Below are positions 40,005-49,190 of a stretch of DNA of 64,000 nt, in pieces. The translations under genes were made by a program, and so were the position numbers. Source of the stretch: Helicobacter fennelliae (GTDB taxonomy: Bacteria; Campylobacterota; Campylobacteria; Campylobacterales; Helicobacteraceae). Every line of letters begins with the position of its first letter. Position 1 is the first letter of the stretch. The notes beneath the pieces were generated by a model. The model ran no database searches and was not told where the DNA came from. It was given only the letters and a program-made list of their open reading frames with translations. The stretch lies in contig NZ_UGIB01000001.1 in assembly GCF_900451005.1 (NCBI RefSeq), forward strand, positions 496,001 through 560,000, in the 5' to 3' direction.

Positions 40005-41056
40005 ACATCAACGCCTATGGCTTGTGAGATATGCTCAAATCCATCTCTTTGAAGCAGAGAATCTAACTCTTTAGCAATAGAGCGACAGATACTTGGACCT
40101 TTGAAAATAAGCGCGCTATAAAGCTGAATCAAGCTCGCACCCATTCGGATTCTCTGATATGCTTCTTGTACGCTATCGATTCCACCTACTGAAATGAGTG
40201 TAGTGCGCTTAAAAAACGCTTTTGCAAGATGAGAAAACACTTCATGGCTTTTTTCGCGTAATGCAAGCCCGCTAATCCCGCCACTAGATTCTGGATTCTC
40301 TACAACAGAATAATCAATCGTTGTATTTGTAGCGATAATCCCGCTTGCACGAGAATCTATGGCTTTTTGGCAGATTTTAAGCATATTGTCTGTATCCATA
40401 TCTGGAGAGATTTTTAGAAACAATGGCTTTTTGGTTTTTTCACTTGCCATAGCAAAAAGCTCGCCCACAAAGCTTTCATTTTGCAAATCTCGAAGCTTTG
40501 GGGTGTTTGGCGATGAGAGATTAAATGTATAATAATCTCCGATTTCAAGCATATCTTCAAGTGCCTTTTGGTAATTAAGCAGTGAATCTTCTTGTGCGAT
40601 TGCTTTGTTTTTGCCTATATTAATGCCAATAGGTATGCAAAAAGGATAATGTTTTTTCAGCCTTGAAGCGAAGCTAAAACTGCCATCATTATTAAATCCC
40701 ATTGAGTTTTGCAAGCTCTCTTCTTTTATGTGCCGAAAAATGCGTGGTTTTGGATTGCCTGCTTGCGCGATTTTTGTGATCGTGCCTAATTCCAAAAACC
40801 CAAATCCAAGCCCACAAAGACTCTGAAGCATTTTTCCATTTTTGTCAAATCCTGCTGCCAAACCAATAGGATTATAAAAATCCATATTGCATATTGTATT
40901 TTCTAACCGCGCACTTTCATAGCCTCCAATGCCTATAAACACATCATCAGCAAATGGAAGTTTCCTTATATATCCCAAAGTATTAGTGATGAGATAATGC
41001 GCTTTTTCAGGATCGAGTTTAAATAATAATGGTCGTATTTTTTGATAAATTTCCAT
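40001..41056 (-). CDS. pyrD: Dihydroorotate dehydrogenase (quinone, class 2)
   Basis: A 351-residue FMN enzyme that oxidises dihydroorotate with quinone in pyrimidine synthesis. The membrane-associating N-terminal helices (IYQKIRPLLFKLDPEKAHYL) mark class 2. FMN and substrate segments are NPIGLAAGFDKNGKML (about 61-76), GINIGKNK, and NLSSPNTPKLRDLQ with the catalytic serine region. Normal length. It overlaps the M16 peptidase gene by 4 bp. Confidence 0.95.
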   Translation of the reverse strand: MEIYQKIRPLLFKLDPEKAHYLITNTLGYIRKLPFADDVFIGIGGYESARLENTICNMDFYNPIGLAAGFDKNGKMLQSLCGLGFGFLELGTITKIAQAGNPKPRIFRHIKEESLQNSMGFNNDGSFSFASRLKKHYPFCIPIGINIGKNKAIAQEDSLLNYQKALEDMLEIGDYYTFNLSSPNTPKLRDLQNESFVGELFAMASEKTKKPLFLKISPDMDTDNMLKICQKAIDSRASGIIATNTTIDYSVVENPESSGGISGLALREKSHEVFSHLAKAFFKRTTLISVGGIDSVQEAYQRIRMGASLIQLYSALIFKGPSICRSIAKELDSLLQRDGFEHISQAIGVDV

Positions 41057-41093
41057 TAATTGCTATTCTCCTTTTAGATTCTCATTGTAGATT

Positions 41094-43178
41094 TTAAGAT
41101 TCTCCAATCATTCGTTGCAAGAGTTTTTTTGCCTTTGCGTCCTTGTCTTTTTTGCTTGAATTATAAATCTCATTGACATAGCATTCATACACGACTTGAG
41201 AAGAAATCGCTTTGTCTTTTGGGGTCGGAATCTTTATGTATTCTCCATTGCTTTGAAGCTCATGCATTTGGACATTATCGCTAAGTTGGATTGTCAAAAT
41301 CTCAATAAGTCGTGAAGCGATTGTTTCATTTGTAGCGGGCGTGAGAATCTCGACACGACGTTCAAGATTGCGTGGCATCATATCTGCGCTTGAGAAAAAT
41401 ACCTTTTCTTTTGCGTGGCTAAAATAATAGATTCTGGCATGCTCTAAATATTTGCCTATGATAGAAAATACGCGGATATTTTCGCTCATTCCCTTCACGC
41501 CCGGACGCAAACAACAAATCCCGCGGATAATCAAATCAATCTGCACGCCTGCTTTTGACGCCTCATACAATGCCAAAATCACATCTTCATCAACAATCGC
41601 ATTTGCTTTCAAAATAATGCGCCCTTCTTTGCCATATTTAGATTCTGCTTTGATAAGCTCTAAGAGCTTTGGCTTGATCTGAGTTGGCGCGACGCAGAGG
41701 GTTTTGAGCTCAGTTTTATAAGAGCTTCCGGTTGAGAGTGAATGAAAGAGCTTGATAACATCATTTGCGATGTCGGCATTAGCTGTAAAAAGGCTTATGT
41801 CTGTGTAGATTTTAGCTGAAGCGGTATTGTAATTTCCTGTGCTTAAATGCACATATTCAATCAATCTATCGCCGATTTTTTTGATTACAAGCGCGACTTT
41901 TGCATGCACTTTGAGTCCGGGCACTCCATAAATCACATGTGCGCCCGCAGATTCTAGTGCCTTTGCCCAATGCAAATTATTTTCCTCATCAAATCGCGCC
42001 TTAAGCTCGACAAGCACGGTAACTTGCTTATTGTTTTCTGCGGCTTGTATTAGAGCTTTGACAATCGGTGAATTTTTGCCGACACGATAAAGCGTCATAC
42101 GAATAGATAGAACATCAGGATCTTTTGCTGCGGTTTGGATAAAGCTCACGACAGAATCAAAGCTTTCATAAGGGTGAAATAACACAACATCTTGAGAATC
42201 TATCACTTCAAGCGGATTGCTTTCTGGATCAAATGGAAGTAAGATTTTGGGATTAAACGGCACTGAACGCAAATGCGCGAAATCTTTTGCACCGACAAGC
42301 TCCCATAACGATCCGAGATTAAGCGGAATATGATAATCATATATATCTTCAGAGACAACCATAACTTGCTTGCGGACAAATGCTTTGAGGCTCTCTTTGC
42401 CCTCGCCCACTTCAAGTCGCGTAATCTCACCTTTTTTGCGCGCTTGTAGCCCCTCACTCATAAGCTGCATAAAATCATCAGCTTCATCTTCTTCTATTTC
42501 AAAATCCGCATTTCTTGTTACACGAAATGGAATATAATCCCGCACACTATACCCCAAGAAAAGCTCGCCTGCAAATTCTCCAACAATCGTCTCTACCGGC
42601 ACAAAAAGTCCTTTGTCAATCTCGACAAATCGCTTCAAAACTCGCGGAATCCTTACAATGCCAAACTTAATTTCTTTTGTCTCGATATTTTCAAGCTCGA
42701 TGACAATCCCAAAACTCAAATTATTTAAATGCGGAAATGGGTGCGTAGAATCTACAACAATAGGCACAATGACTGAATAAAGATATTTAGTGAAGTAATC
42801 TTTGAGCCAAAGTTTTTGGGTTTTATTAAGCTCGTTGAGATTTTTGATAGCGAAATTTTCTTTATCAAGGGCTTGCTTGATGTCATTAAAGAGTGTTTGG
42901 AGCTCTTTTTTTTCATTATGCACATACGCCCGAATGCTCTCTAACTGTTGCGCTGAAGTCAGCTTATCTGCACCCGTTTCGCTAATACCGCTTGCATAGA
43001 GCCTCTTAAGCCCTGCGACACGAATCATATAAAATTCATCTAAATTTGTCCCATAAATTGCCAAAAATTTCAATCGATCAAGCAATGGAGTAGAGCTATT
43101 TCTTGTTTCATTGAGCACACGCGTATTAAATCGCAACCACGACAACTCACGATTAAAAAATTTTGCTTCTGTTTTCAT
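41094..43178 (-). CDS. ppk: Polyphosphate kinase
   Basis: A 694-residue PPK1 that builds inorganic polyphosphate from ATP. The N-terminal domain begins FFNRELSWLRFNTRVLNE. The catalytic core contains the phosphorylated histidine in VHLSTGNYNTASAKIYTD near residue 434 and a second histidine in EHARIYYFSHAKEK. Full length. It is the first gene of the leftward run ppk-pyrD-M16-dapA-fabL, whose order matches H. pylori. Confidence 0.96.
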   Translation of the reverse strand: MKTEAKFFNRELSWLRFNTRVLNETRNSSTPLLDRLKFLAIYGTNLDEFYMIRVAGLKRLYASGISETGADKLTSAQQLESIRAYVHNEKKELQTLFNDIKQALDKENFAIKNLNELNKTQKLWLKDYFTKYLYSVIVPIVVDSTHPFPHLNNLSFGIVIELENIETKEIKFGIVRIPRVLKRFVEIDKGLFVPVETIVGEFAGELFLGYSVRDYIPFRVTRNADFEIEEDEADDFMQLMSEGLQARKKGEITRLEVGEGKESLKAFVRKQVMVVSEDIYDYHIPLNLGSLWELVGAKDFAHLRSVPFNPKILLPFDPESNPLEVIDSQDVVLFHPYESFDSVVSFIQTAAKDPDVLSIRMTLYRVGKNSPIVKALIQAAENNKQVTVLVELKARFDEENNLHWAKALESAGAHVIYGVPGLKVHAKVALVIKKIGDRLIEYVHLSTGNYNTASAKIYTDISLFTANADIANDVIKLFHSLSTGSSYKTELKTLCVAPTQIKPKLLELIKAESKYGKEGRIILKANAIVDEDVILALYEASKAGVQIDLIIRGICCLRPGVKGMSENIRVFSIIGKYLEHARIYYFSHAKEKVFFSSADMMPRNLERRVEILTPATNETIASRLIEILTIQLSDNVQMHELQSNGEYIKIPTPKDKAISSQVVYECYVNEIYNSSKKDKDAKAKKLLQRMIGES

Positions 43179-43290
43179 TTATGCTCCTTTTTGGTTTATT
43201 TGGCACAGCACATAAAGGTATATTTTATCTAAAATATTAATTTTCAAGCTAGATTTTAGTTATATTTTGATTGGATTTTGATACTTTAAG

Positions 43291-44343
43291 CTAAATTGAA
43301 AAATCATAAAACGCAAAGCTTACGATAAGCGAATACCCTAAAAATATAGGATTCCCGTATTTAGAAGCATCAACACCGCGCAAAATTCCCATTGGATACA
43401 ACGCCTTTGCTTCAAACTTCAGCCCAAATCCACGATACACATTGACAAATAACCCCATATCATAATGCAAGCCATGGATATTGTATTGTGCAGAATCTTG
43501 CGGAAATTGTATGTGCTGAAGTCCATAGCCAAGCCCAACGCTTGGTATAACATATCTCCATAATACATACGAAGCCCTCATTCCAAACCCCAAAGAATAA
43601 TCATCGCCTGCCACACCATAAAGATAGCCACCAAACATAAAATTTTTAACCATGCTTCCGCGCTCTAGCCCAAACAACGCGCCATGTGCGCTCTTTTTGT
43701 ATGAGGATTTTGCGTTTTGAAGAGAGATTTTGTCAGTGAGGATTTGATTGTATGAATAGCCTATCGAAAATGAAGCATAGGTGGTTTTGGTGATAGAGAT
43801 TGGCTGATAGATTTTAGAATGGGCTTTGGTGGTGTGAGTTTGTGCTAGATTCTGCCCTAGATTTTGTGGAGGATTTTGCAACCGCCTAGAATCTATTTGT
43901 GGATTTATTTGAGAATCCGTAGCTAAATTTTTATTAGAATCCGAACTAGAATCTAATTTAATATGAGTTTTGGATTCTGGTTTGGATTCTGCTTCTAAAG
44001 GCTCTGAAGGCTCTATGGAAGGGTATTTTTTGATGGGTGGGGCAGAGGAATTATCAGAGGCATCATTGGCTAAATTGGCTAAATTGGCTAAATTGGTTGA
44101 ATTTGTATCAGACGAAGGATTATCAGCAGAAAAATCATCAAGCATATAAACAAAAGCTAAAGTGTCGTTATAGCTATTTTTTTGTTTATTTTGTGGATTT
44201 TGCGCTGTGTGGATTTGGTGAGTTTTGGCAATATCATCAGTGCTAAAATTGCCAAATTCACTTATATTTTTAGCATATACGCCACTTACCAAACAGCTTA
44301 CAATCATATATACTTTGTATATATCTTTTTTGCTATTCATCAC
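43291..44343 (-). CDS. Outer-membrane beta-barrel protein with low-complexity N-terminal half
   Basis: 350 residues. A signal peptide (about 7-24, ending VYA) is followed by 150 residues of S, N, D, P and K-rich linker. A barrel-like C-terminal half then begins near ITKTTYASFSIGYSYNQ and has alternating strands to the end (LGYSLIVSFAFYDFSI). The pattern fits Helicobacter outer-membrane proteins (Hor/Hop-like), but I cannot assign a group. The linker holds an in-frame 9-bp repeat giving NLANLANLAN, and many linker residues come from AGAATCT-type words. Confidence 0.65.
   Translation of the reverse strand: MMNSKKDIYKVYMIVSCLVSGVYAKNISEFGNFSTDDIAKTHQIHTAQNPQNKQKNSYNDTLAFVYMLDDFSADNPSSDTNSTNLANLANLANDASDNSSAPPIKKYPSIEPSEPLEAESKPESKTHIKLDSSSDSNKNLATDSQINPQIDSRRLQNPPQNLGQNLAQTHTTKAHSKIYQPISITKTTYASFSIGYSYNQILTDKISLQNAKSSYKKSAHGALFGLERGSMVKNFMFGGYLYGVAGDDYSLGFGMRASYVLWRYVIPSVGLGYGLQHIQFPQDSAQYNIHGLHYDMGLFVNVYRGFGLKFEAKALYPMGILRGVDASKYGNPIFLGYSLIVSFAFYDFSI
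44065..44100 (-). repeat. In-frame 9-bp tandem repeat in the outer-membrane protein gene
   Basis: ATTGGCTAA three times (44065-44091) plus the variant ATTGGTTGA (44092-44100). Changes in copy number would lengthen or shorten the linker without breaking the frame. Confidence 0.8.
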
Positions 44344-44356
44344 AAACCCTCATCAT

Positions 44357-45898
44357 TCACAAACTCCTAATCAGATTCCCAAGCACTTGTCTAAACTCTT
44401 CAAAACTTCCCAAATCCATACATTCATTGAGAGAGTGTGGATACAAAATCGTAGGACCGATTGAAGCCATGACGATACCACGCAAACCCATTGATGCAAA
44501 CCTTCCTTGCAAAATCCCGCATTCAAGCCCAGCATGGATTTGAGTGATTTCTGTGTGTCGCCACCCAAATGCGCGGATTATTTTTTGCAAAATCGGGTGA
44601 TCTGTATCTAAATCTCTTTGCCAAGGCATATACAAATGACTAAATGTAAAGGTGGTTTTAGGGCTACAGGCTGTATGGATTGCGTGCTGGATATGCTCTT
44701 TTATCTGCGTGAGTAAATCCTGTGTGTTTGCCCTTGCTTTGAGTGTTATTTTTAGATTCTTATTATCCTCTTGTATCATTGCGATATTGAGCGAGCTTAG
44801 GATTTGATGATCTTGCCAAACATGCACGCCATGCTTGAGTGTATGTATAAATTTCACAAATGTGTCTTTATCATAATAAGTCGTAGATTTTGGATTATTG
44901 ATAAATTTTAATACAAACCCAGAATCTGCATTGATATGCACCCTCAAAGAATCGTATCGTTCATCATAATCACATATAAGATTCTTATTTTTGTTTTGCA
45001 AATAAATATTATTTATATCGTTTTTATCGCTTTGTGTTAAGCCTTTTTGCAATGCTGCGATAAATGAATGCTTATGCTGCGCAAAGTCCTGCTTCAAGCC
45101 AAGAGTTGCTTGAAGTGAGACGGGAATAGAGTTTGACTTCTCACCGGCACAAATAGAGAGAATCTCACTTTCTGTCTGCTCTATCAATAAAGCAAATGCC
45201 ACGATACTTGATGGGATATTTTTGTGAATATCAACGCCACTATGTCCCCCGACAAACCCAAACGCACTCACTTCACAAATCCATTGAAACTCCTCTGTTT
45301 GAAACTCTGTTTGGATCTCTTTTTGATTCTGTGCTTTAGCATTTTTTGTAGTCTTTTTTGTAATTTTTTCTTGCGTCTTTACAATCTCTGCTTGAGCCTG
45401 CGCAAACTCTATCACGCTATCAAATCCGCCCGCACAGCCTACAATGATTTCACCAAAAAATTCACTATCAAGATTGAGTAAAAAGTTTGAACGAATCGGA
45501 AGTGAAAGTGCATTTGCGCCATCAAGCCCGACTTCTTCATTATTTGTAAAAAGCACTTCTATGTCTGCATTTGCCTCTATAAGCTCCAAAATCACCGCTA
45601 TTGCTGCGCCATTATCTGCGCCAAGAGATGAATTTTTGGCACGCACATATTGCCCATCGATATAAATCTCCAAAGGCTTAAGCAAATCCGCCTCGCCCAC
45701 ACCGACCATATCATAATGAGATTGAAGGCATAGTTTTGGTTTGTTGGTTTTGCTTGCGTAGATGTTTTTGGCTTCATCAATTTTGACTTCATAACCATAT
45801 CTTTGACAAAACCCACTCAAAAACGCAAACATTTCTTGCGTGTGATAAGACTTATGCGGTATCTGACAAAGTTGTTGAAAAATCTCAAATGCGCTCAC
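44357..45898 (-). CDS. pepD: Aminoacyl-histidine dipeptidase (PepD, M20C)
   Basis: A 513-residue zinc dipeptidase that cleaves dipeptides such as Xaa-His in the cytoplasm. Metal and catalytic segments are LQSHYDMVG (about 56-64), SLGADNGAAIAVIL (about 92-105) and FTNNEEVGLDGA (about 116-127). The glycine-rich FVGGHSGVDIH follows. Slightly longer than the usual 480-490 because of a lysine/glutamine-rich insert near 175-200. A TATAAT box lies upstream on this strand at 45968-45963. Confidence 0.92.
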   Translation of the reverse strand: MSAFEIFQQLCQIPHKSYHTQEMFAFLSGFCQRYGYEVKIDEAKNIYASKTNKPKLCLQSHYDMVGVGEADLLKPLEIYIDGQYVRAKNSSLGADNGAAIAVILELIEANADIEVLFTNNEEVGLDGANALSLPIRSNFLLNLDSEFFGEIIVGCAGGFDSVIEFAQAQAEIVKTQEKITKKTTKNAKAQNQKEIQTEFQTEEFQWICEVSAFGFVGGHSGVDIHKNIPSSIVAFALLIEQTESEILSICAGEKSNSIPVSLQATLGLKQDFAQHKHSFIAALQKGLTQSDKNDINNIYLQNKNKNLICDYDERYDSLRVHINADSGFVLKFINNPKSTTYYDKDTFVKFIHTLKHGVHVWQDHQILSSLNIAMIQEDNKNLKITLKARANTQDLLTQIKEHIQHAIHTACSPKTTFTFSHLYMPWQRDLDTDHPILQKIIRAFGWRHTEITQIHAGLECGILQGRFASMGLRGIVMASIGPTILYPHSLNECMDLGSFEEFRQVLGNLIRSL

Positions 45899-45962
45899 TC
45901 ATCGTTCCTTAGATTCTATCTTTTTGACTTTTGCTTTTTGATTGGCTATTTTCAATCCTCAA

Positions 45963-45968
45963 ATTATA
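45963..45968 (-). promoter_or_regulatory. -10 element for pepD
   Basis: TATAAT on the minus strand, 65 bp upstream of the pepD start, within a 155-bp gap after the aapA-like terminator. Confidence 0.4.
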
Positions 45969-46040
45969 TATTGTTATGTTTTAGATTCTGTAATGCTTTG
46001 TTTATATTGCTTTTGGTTTTTGATATATCAACCACCAAAA

Positions 46041-46063
46041 GGCAGGGCAAAAGCCCCGCTGCC
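46041..46063 (-). terminator. Terminator of the aapA-like mRNA
   Basis: On the minus strand, GGCA and GGGC pair with GCCC and TGCC around a TTTT loop, with three bulged bases, followed by TTTT. It abuts the stop codon of the small ORF (46066-46064). The tail CCTTTTGG (46042-46035) is an exact complement of the CCAAAAGG around the ribosome site (46168-46161). Confidence 0.7.
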
Positions 46064-46153
46064 TTAGTGTTTGAAATTAATCTTCACTTTAAGTCTAAAG
46101 AGTTTAAAATTTAGATATAATGCAAACCTAAGGCGTCTGTTATTCTTACACAT
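46064..46153 (-). CDS. aapA: AapA-like type I toxin peptide, 29 residues
   Basis: A 29-codon ORF with ATG at 46153 and AAAAGGG 6 bp upstream. The peptide is basic and amphipathic: it begins MCKNNRRLRF and continues ALYLNFKLFRLKVKINFKH. H. pylori AapA1 (recalled as ending LYLKISFLGCKVVVLLKR) has the same length after LYL, the same basic N-terminus and shared K and V positions. AapA peptides insert in the inner membrane and cause rapid loss of shape and growth. It is flanked by its own TATAAT (46212-46207), a terminator and an antisense promoter in the coding region, exactly the aapA/isoA arrangement. It is too short for most gene finders. Confidence 0.75.
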   Translation of the reverse strand: MCKNNRRLRFALYLNFKLFRLKVKINFKH

Positions 46154-46203
46154 AACAAACCCTTTTGGTTGGTTTTGCCTCCGATCATACGATTGGGGGC
46201 TTT
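46116..46203 (+). ncRNA. isoA: IsoA-like antisense RNA and its promoter
   Basis: A perfect TATAAT at 46116-46121 predicts a start near 46127. The RNA would run about 75 nt antisense to the first nine toxin codons, the ribosome site and the mRNA 5' leader. It ends in a hairpin, GCCTCCGATC-ATAC-GATTGGGGGC (46177-46200), then TTTG. The stem has ten pairs on this strand including two G-U wobbles, whereas on the other strand the same positions become A-C mismatches, so the fold belongs to the plus-strand RNA. It would block toxin translation, as IsoA1 does. Confidence 0.7.
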
Positions 46204-46206
46204 GTC

Positions 46207-46212
46207 ATTATA
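46207..46212 (-). promoter_or_regulatory. -10 element of the aapA-like mRNA
   Basis: GCTATAAT on the minus strand. Transcription would begin near 46200 and end near 46037, giving an mRNA of roughly 165 nt. The rest of the 46213-46309 gap shows nothing I can name. Confidence 0.65.
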
Positions 46213-46309
46213 GCACACCCATTTATTTCTTTTGCTTCTGTATTTTTTTGTTTTTACGTTTGATTCTAGATGTTTTGTATATTTTTGAGGCTATTTATAT
46301 GCAGACACC

Positions 46310-46954
46310 CTATAAATTCTCATTTTCAAGTCGCATTTTTCTTTTTGAGAACTCCACGATTTTTCCATGATAGCGCGCATAAATTTGTGCTAAAGGCATA
46401 TCTTTATACAATCGATGCAAATCCCCCAAAGCTAAATCCATAAACCAAGATTGAAGCTCATTGTATTCGTATATTTCTATGCCTAATTGCTGCAAAAGAC
46501 GAAAGCTATACTTATCAACAACCATAACTTCCCGCCCGCAGGCATAATTCAAAATACTATCAGCACTCTCAAATCCTATGCCTTTTTGCAAGAGTAGCCA
46601 TTCTCTTTCTACATTATCACAAAACCCACCAAAATCCCCAAAATCACTCTGCATAGCCCTCGCAAGCGCAATAAGGCGCGATGATTTTTGGCGATAAAAC
46701 CCACTTGCAATGATATGATTTTCAATACTCTGACACAAAGCAAGATTGTGCAAACTCTCCTCATCATCATCACTTAAGATTCTAGCTACTTTTAGATTCT
46801 GCAAGGATTTTTCTACATTTTCCCATTTTGTGTTTTGTGTCAAAACAGCACCTATGACAACCTCAAAACTTAGCGCATTTGGCCACCACCATACATCACG
46901 ATCTTTTAATAAATCCAGCCCCTTCAGTCGCTCTAAAATCCACAAACTTTCCAA
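46310..46954 (-). CDS. 3-methyladenine DNA glycosylase of the MagIII type
   Basis: A 214-residue helix-hairpin-helix glycosylase of the endonuclease III superfamily, very like H. pylori MagIII (HP0602), which removes 3-methyladenine. Shared stretches include WWWPNALSFEVVIGAVLTQNT near 22-42, the HhH motif LLQKGIGFESADSIL, the catalytic region REVMVVDKYSFRLLQQLGIE, and QIYARYHGKIVEFSK near the end. The C-terminal Fe-S cluster cysteines of Nth are absent, as in MagIII. Confidence 0.9.
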   Translation of the reverse strand: MESLWILERLKGLDLLKDRDVWWWPNALSFEVVIGAVLTQNTKWENVEKSLQNLKVARILSDDDEESLHNLALCQSIENHIIASGFYRQKSSRLIALARAMQSDFGDFGGFCDNVEREWLLLQKGIGFESADSILNYACGREVMVVDKYSFRLLQQLGIEIYEYNELQSWFMDLALGDLHRLYKDMPLAQIYARYHGKIVEFSKRKMRLENENL

Positions 46955-46974
46955 ATAACAATCTCCAAATCAAA

Positions 46975-47619
46975 TCACAAATCAAAATCTCGTATTTCTT
47001 TACTATCTCCAATCACCATAACCGCATCATCTTTATGTATAATCTCATCTTCATTTGGATTCAGATCCCAAGACTCATCAAGCTTTTTAAACGCTATAAT
47101 CTTAATCCTTTTAGCAATGTCTTTTATCATTTGTCCGGAAGTTTTTTGCGTAACTTTGATTCTAGCGATACTCATTGTATTTGAAATATCAGTGATCTCA
47201 AAATCAGGGTGCGATAAAAACCCTTTAATCAACGCGGCTGCGGATTCTCGCTCAGGATAGATGATTTTATTTGCTCCAAGTTTGGCTAGAATCTTGCCAT
47301 GCACAGGGGTAATGGCTTTGGCGATGATTTGCTTTATCTCAAGCTCTTTGAGTGCCATTACGGTTAGAATACTAGATTCTATATCCTCACCAATGCTTAC
47401 AATCACATAATCAAGTCGGACAAATCCAGCCTCTTCAAGTGCAGACTTATCAGTAGAATCTAAAATATATGCCATACTTGTGAGATCGGCAAATTCCTTG
47501 ACTTGCGCTTCTCCTTGATCAGCGACAATTACACTTTGCCCTTGCTCTATTAGCCCCTTTGCGACATGGAATCCAAACTTTCCAAGACCAATCACACCAT
47601 AAGTTAAACGATTTTTCAT
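46975..47619 (-). CDS. ktrA: Potassium uptake regulatory subunit KtrA
   Basis: A 214-residue RCK protein that binds nucleotides and gates the KtrB channel. The Rossmann motif YGVIGLGKFGFHVAKGL (about 6-22) and the RCK_N helices (SAAALIKGFLSHPDFE) are clear, and an RCK_C domain ends the protein (HKDDAVMVIGDSKEIRDF). It overlaps ktrB by 4 bp. H. pylori lacks this pair, while Campylobacter and several other Helicobacter have it. Confidence 0.93.
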   Translation of the reverse strand: MKNRLTYGVIGLGKFGFHVAKGLIEQGQSVIVADQGEAQVKEFADLTSMAYILDSTDKSALEEAGFVRLDYVIVSIGEDIESSILTVMALKELEIKQIIAKAITPVHGKILAKLGANKIIYPERESAAALIKGFLSHPDFEITDISNTMSIARIKVTQKTSGQMIKDIAKRIKIIAFKKLDESWDLNPNEDEIIHKDDAVMVIGDSKEIRDFDL

Positions 47620-48956
47620 AATAACACTCTCCCTTCAGGATATTCAAAATTCTTTCGTTTTTGTTTGGCAAAAATAGCAAACGAAAATGCCAGCACGCCA
47701 ACCCGCCCACTAAGCATAAGCAAAATAATTAATATTTTACCACCGCTTCCAAATGAGTTTACCAAACTCAAACTTCCGCCATCACCAATCGAGACGCCAA
47801 CCGTCCCAAACGCCGAACAAACCTCAAACACAAGCCCCAAAAATCCCCTTGAGCCACCTTCCTCAAAAAACGAAAGAAGTGTAATACAAATCGCGATATA
47901 CGAAGCTGCGACAACCATAATCAAAAACGCATCGTCTACAGTTCTTTGAGGAATTTTTTTATTAAACACAACGATATTGTTTTTCTCTCGTAAAATACAA
48001 TACGAATACACAAGCAAAACCGCAATAGTTGTAACTTTTATCCCGCCTGCTGTCCCTCCCGGAGCTCCACCTATAGCCATAAAAATAGACCCAAAAAGCA
48101 ATGTCCCGTCCTTGAATGTGCTTAAATCAAGGGTATTAAACCCTGAAGTTCTGAAATTTACTGAAGTAAAAAATGAGCTTAGAATCTGCTCATATAAGCT
48201 TAGCTCTCCTATGCTTTTATTGTTATGGTATTCAAACAAAAATACCATTAATGTGCCTAATACAATTAATGTTGCTGTCGTGATAAGCACTATTTTTGTG
48301 TGAATAGAGAGATAAAAAAATCTCTTTTTTTGAAACATATAGCACTCAAGAAGCACAAGATAGCCAAGCCCACCGATGATTATCAGCGAACAGATTACAA
48401 GATTGATGAATAAATCACCGCGATAATGCATCATTCCGCCATCAAAAATCGTAAAGCCAGCGTTATTAAAAGCCGAAATAGCGTGAAAAATCCCTCCCCA
48501 CAATGCCTCCATAAATGGATAATCAATCATAAAACGCAAAGTCAGCAAAACCGCTCCACACCCCTCAAAAATCAACACAAACACAATCACTCTTTTTACA
48601 AATCGCATCACGCCATCAACGGTTGGGTGATTGAGCGATTCTTTGAGGATAAGTTTGCTTTTGAAATCAAGCTTTATCCTAAAAATAATGTACACTAAAC
48701 TCACTATTACCATATAGCCAAGCCCGCCAATTTGTATCAAAAACGCGATGAGAATCTGCCCCCAAATCGTAAAATCCACAGGGGTATTTTTTACGATAAG
48801 CCCCGTCATACTCACTGCTGAGCTTGCTGTGAAAAACGCATCAATAAAAGAGAGATCACCCTTATGCATAACCGGTAGCATTAGCAATAATCCAGCCAAA
48901 ATAGCTATCCCCAAATAGCCAAGCAATAAATATCTTGCCGCTTTTCTCCGATCCAA
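47616..48956 (-). CDS. ktrB: Potassium uptake channel subunit KtrB (TrkH family)
   Basis: A 446-residue membrane protein of the Trk/Ktr/HKT superfamily that moves potassium, usually with sodium. Four pore-loop repeats are expected; visible filter-like segments are SAVSMTGLIVKN (about 46-57), SAFNNAGFTIFDGG, SVNFRTSGFNTLDLS and SAFGTVGVSIGD. The gating-region glycines in GGAPGGTAGGIKV are present. Normal length. It is translationally coupled to ktrA downstream and divergent from ribD. Confidence 0.93.
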   Translation of the reverse strand: MDRRKAARYLLLGYLGIAILAGLLLMLPVMHKGDLSFIDAFFTASSAVSMTGLIVKNTPVDFTIWGQILIAFLIQIGGLGYMVIVSLVYIIFRIKLDFKSKLILKESLNHPTVDGVMRFVKRVIVFVLIFEGCGAVLLTLRFMIDYPFMEALWGGIFHAISAFNNAGFTIFDGGMMHYRGDLFINLVICSLIIIGGLGYLVLLECYMFQKKRFFYLSIHTKIVLITTATLIVLGTLMVFLFEYHNNKSIGELSLYEQILSSFFTSVNFRTSGFNTLDLSTFKDGTLLFGSIFMAIGGAPGGTAGGIKVTTIAVLLVYSYCILREKNNIVVFNKKIPQRTVDDAFLIMVVAASYIAICITLLSFFEEGGSRGFLGLVFEVCSAFGTVGVSIGDGGSLSLVNSFGSGGKILIILLMLSGRVGVLAFSFAIFAKQKRKNFEYPEGRVLL

Positions 48957-49033
48957 ACTATCTCCTCACATCAATTTGCATTCATTCTAAAACATTAAAT
49001 TCTCTAGAATCTCTAAAAATTGAAAAATGATAT

Positions 49034-49039
49034 TATAAT
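49034..49039 (+). promoter_or_regulatory. Candidate -10 element for ribD
   Basis: TATAATG in the 234-bp divergent gap between ktrB and ribD, about 150 bp before the ribD start. The long leader shows no FMN riboswitch consensus to my eye. Confidence 0.35.
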
Positions 49040-49190
49040 GCAAACTCCAAAAAGTGATACAAAAAATCAAGAAATTTTAAATATTTAAGGCTTAAGAATA
49101 ACCCTTAATTAATTTGTGTAAATTTATAAAAGTATGTTATTTATACTACACAAACCACAACAAACAACCAGAATCTAAAAAGAGGAAAAT

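Noticed and set aside
44065-44100. Short direct repeats as a CRISPR remnant
   Set aside because: Nine-base units without spacers, inside a coding frame; no cas gene in the window.
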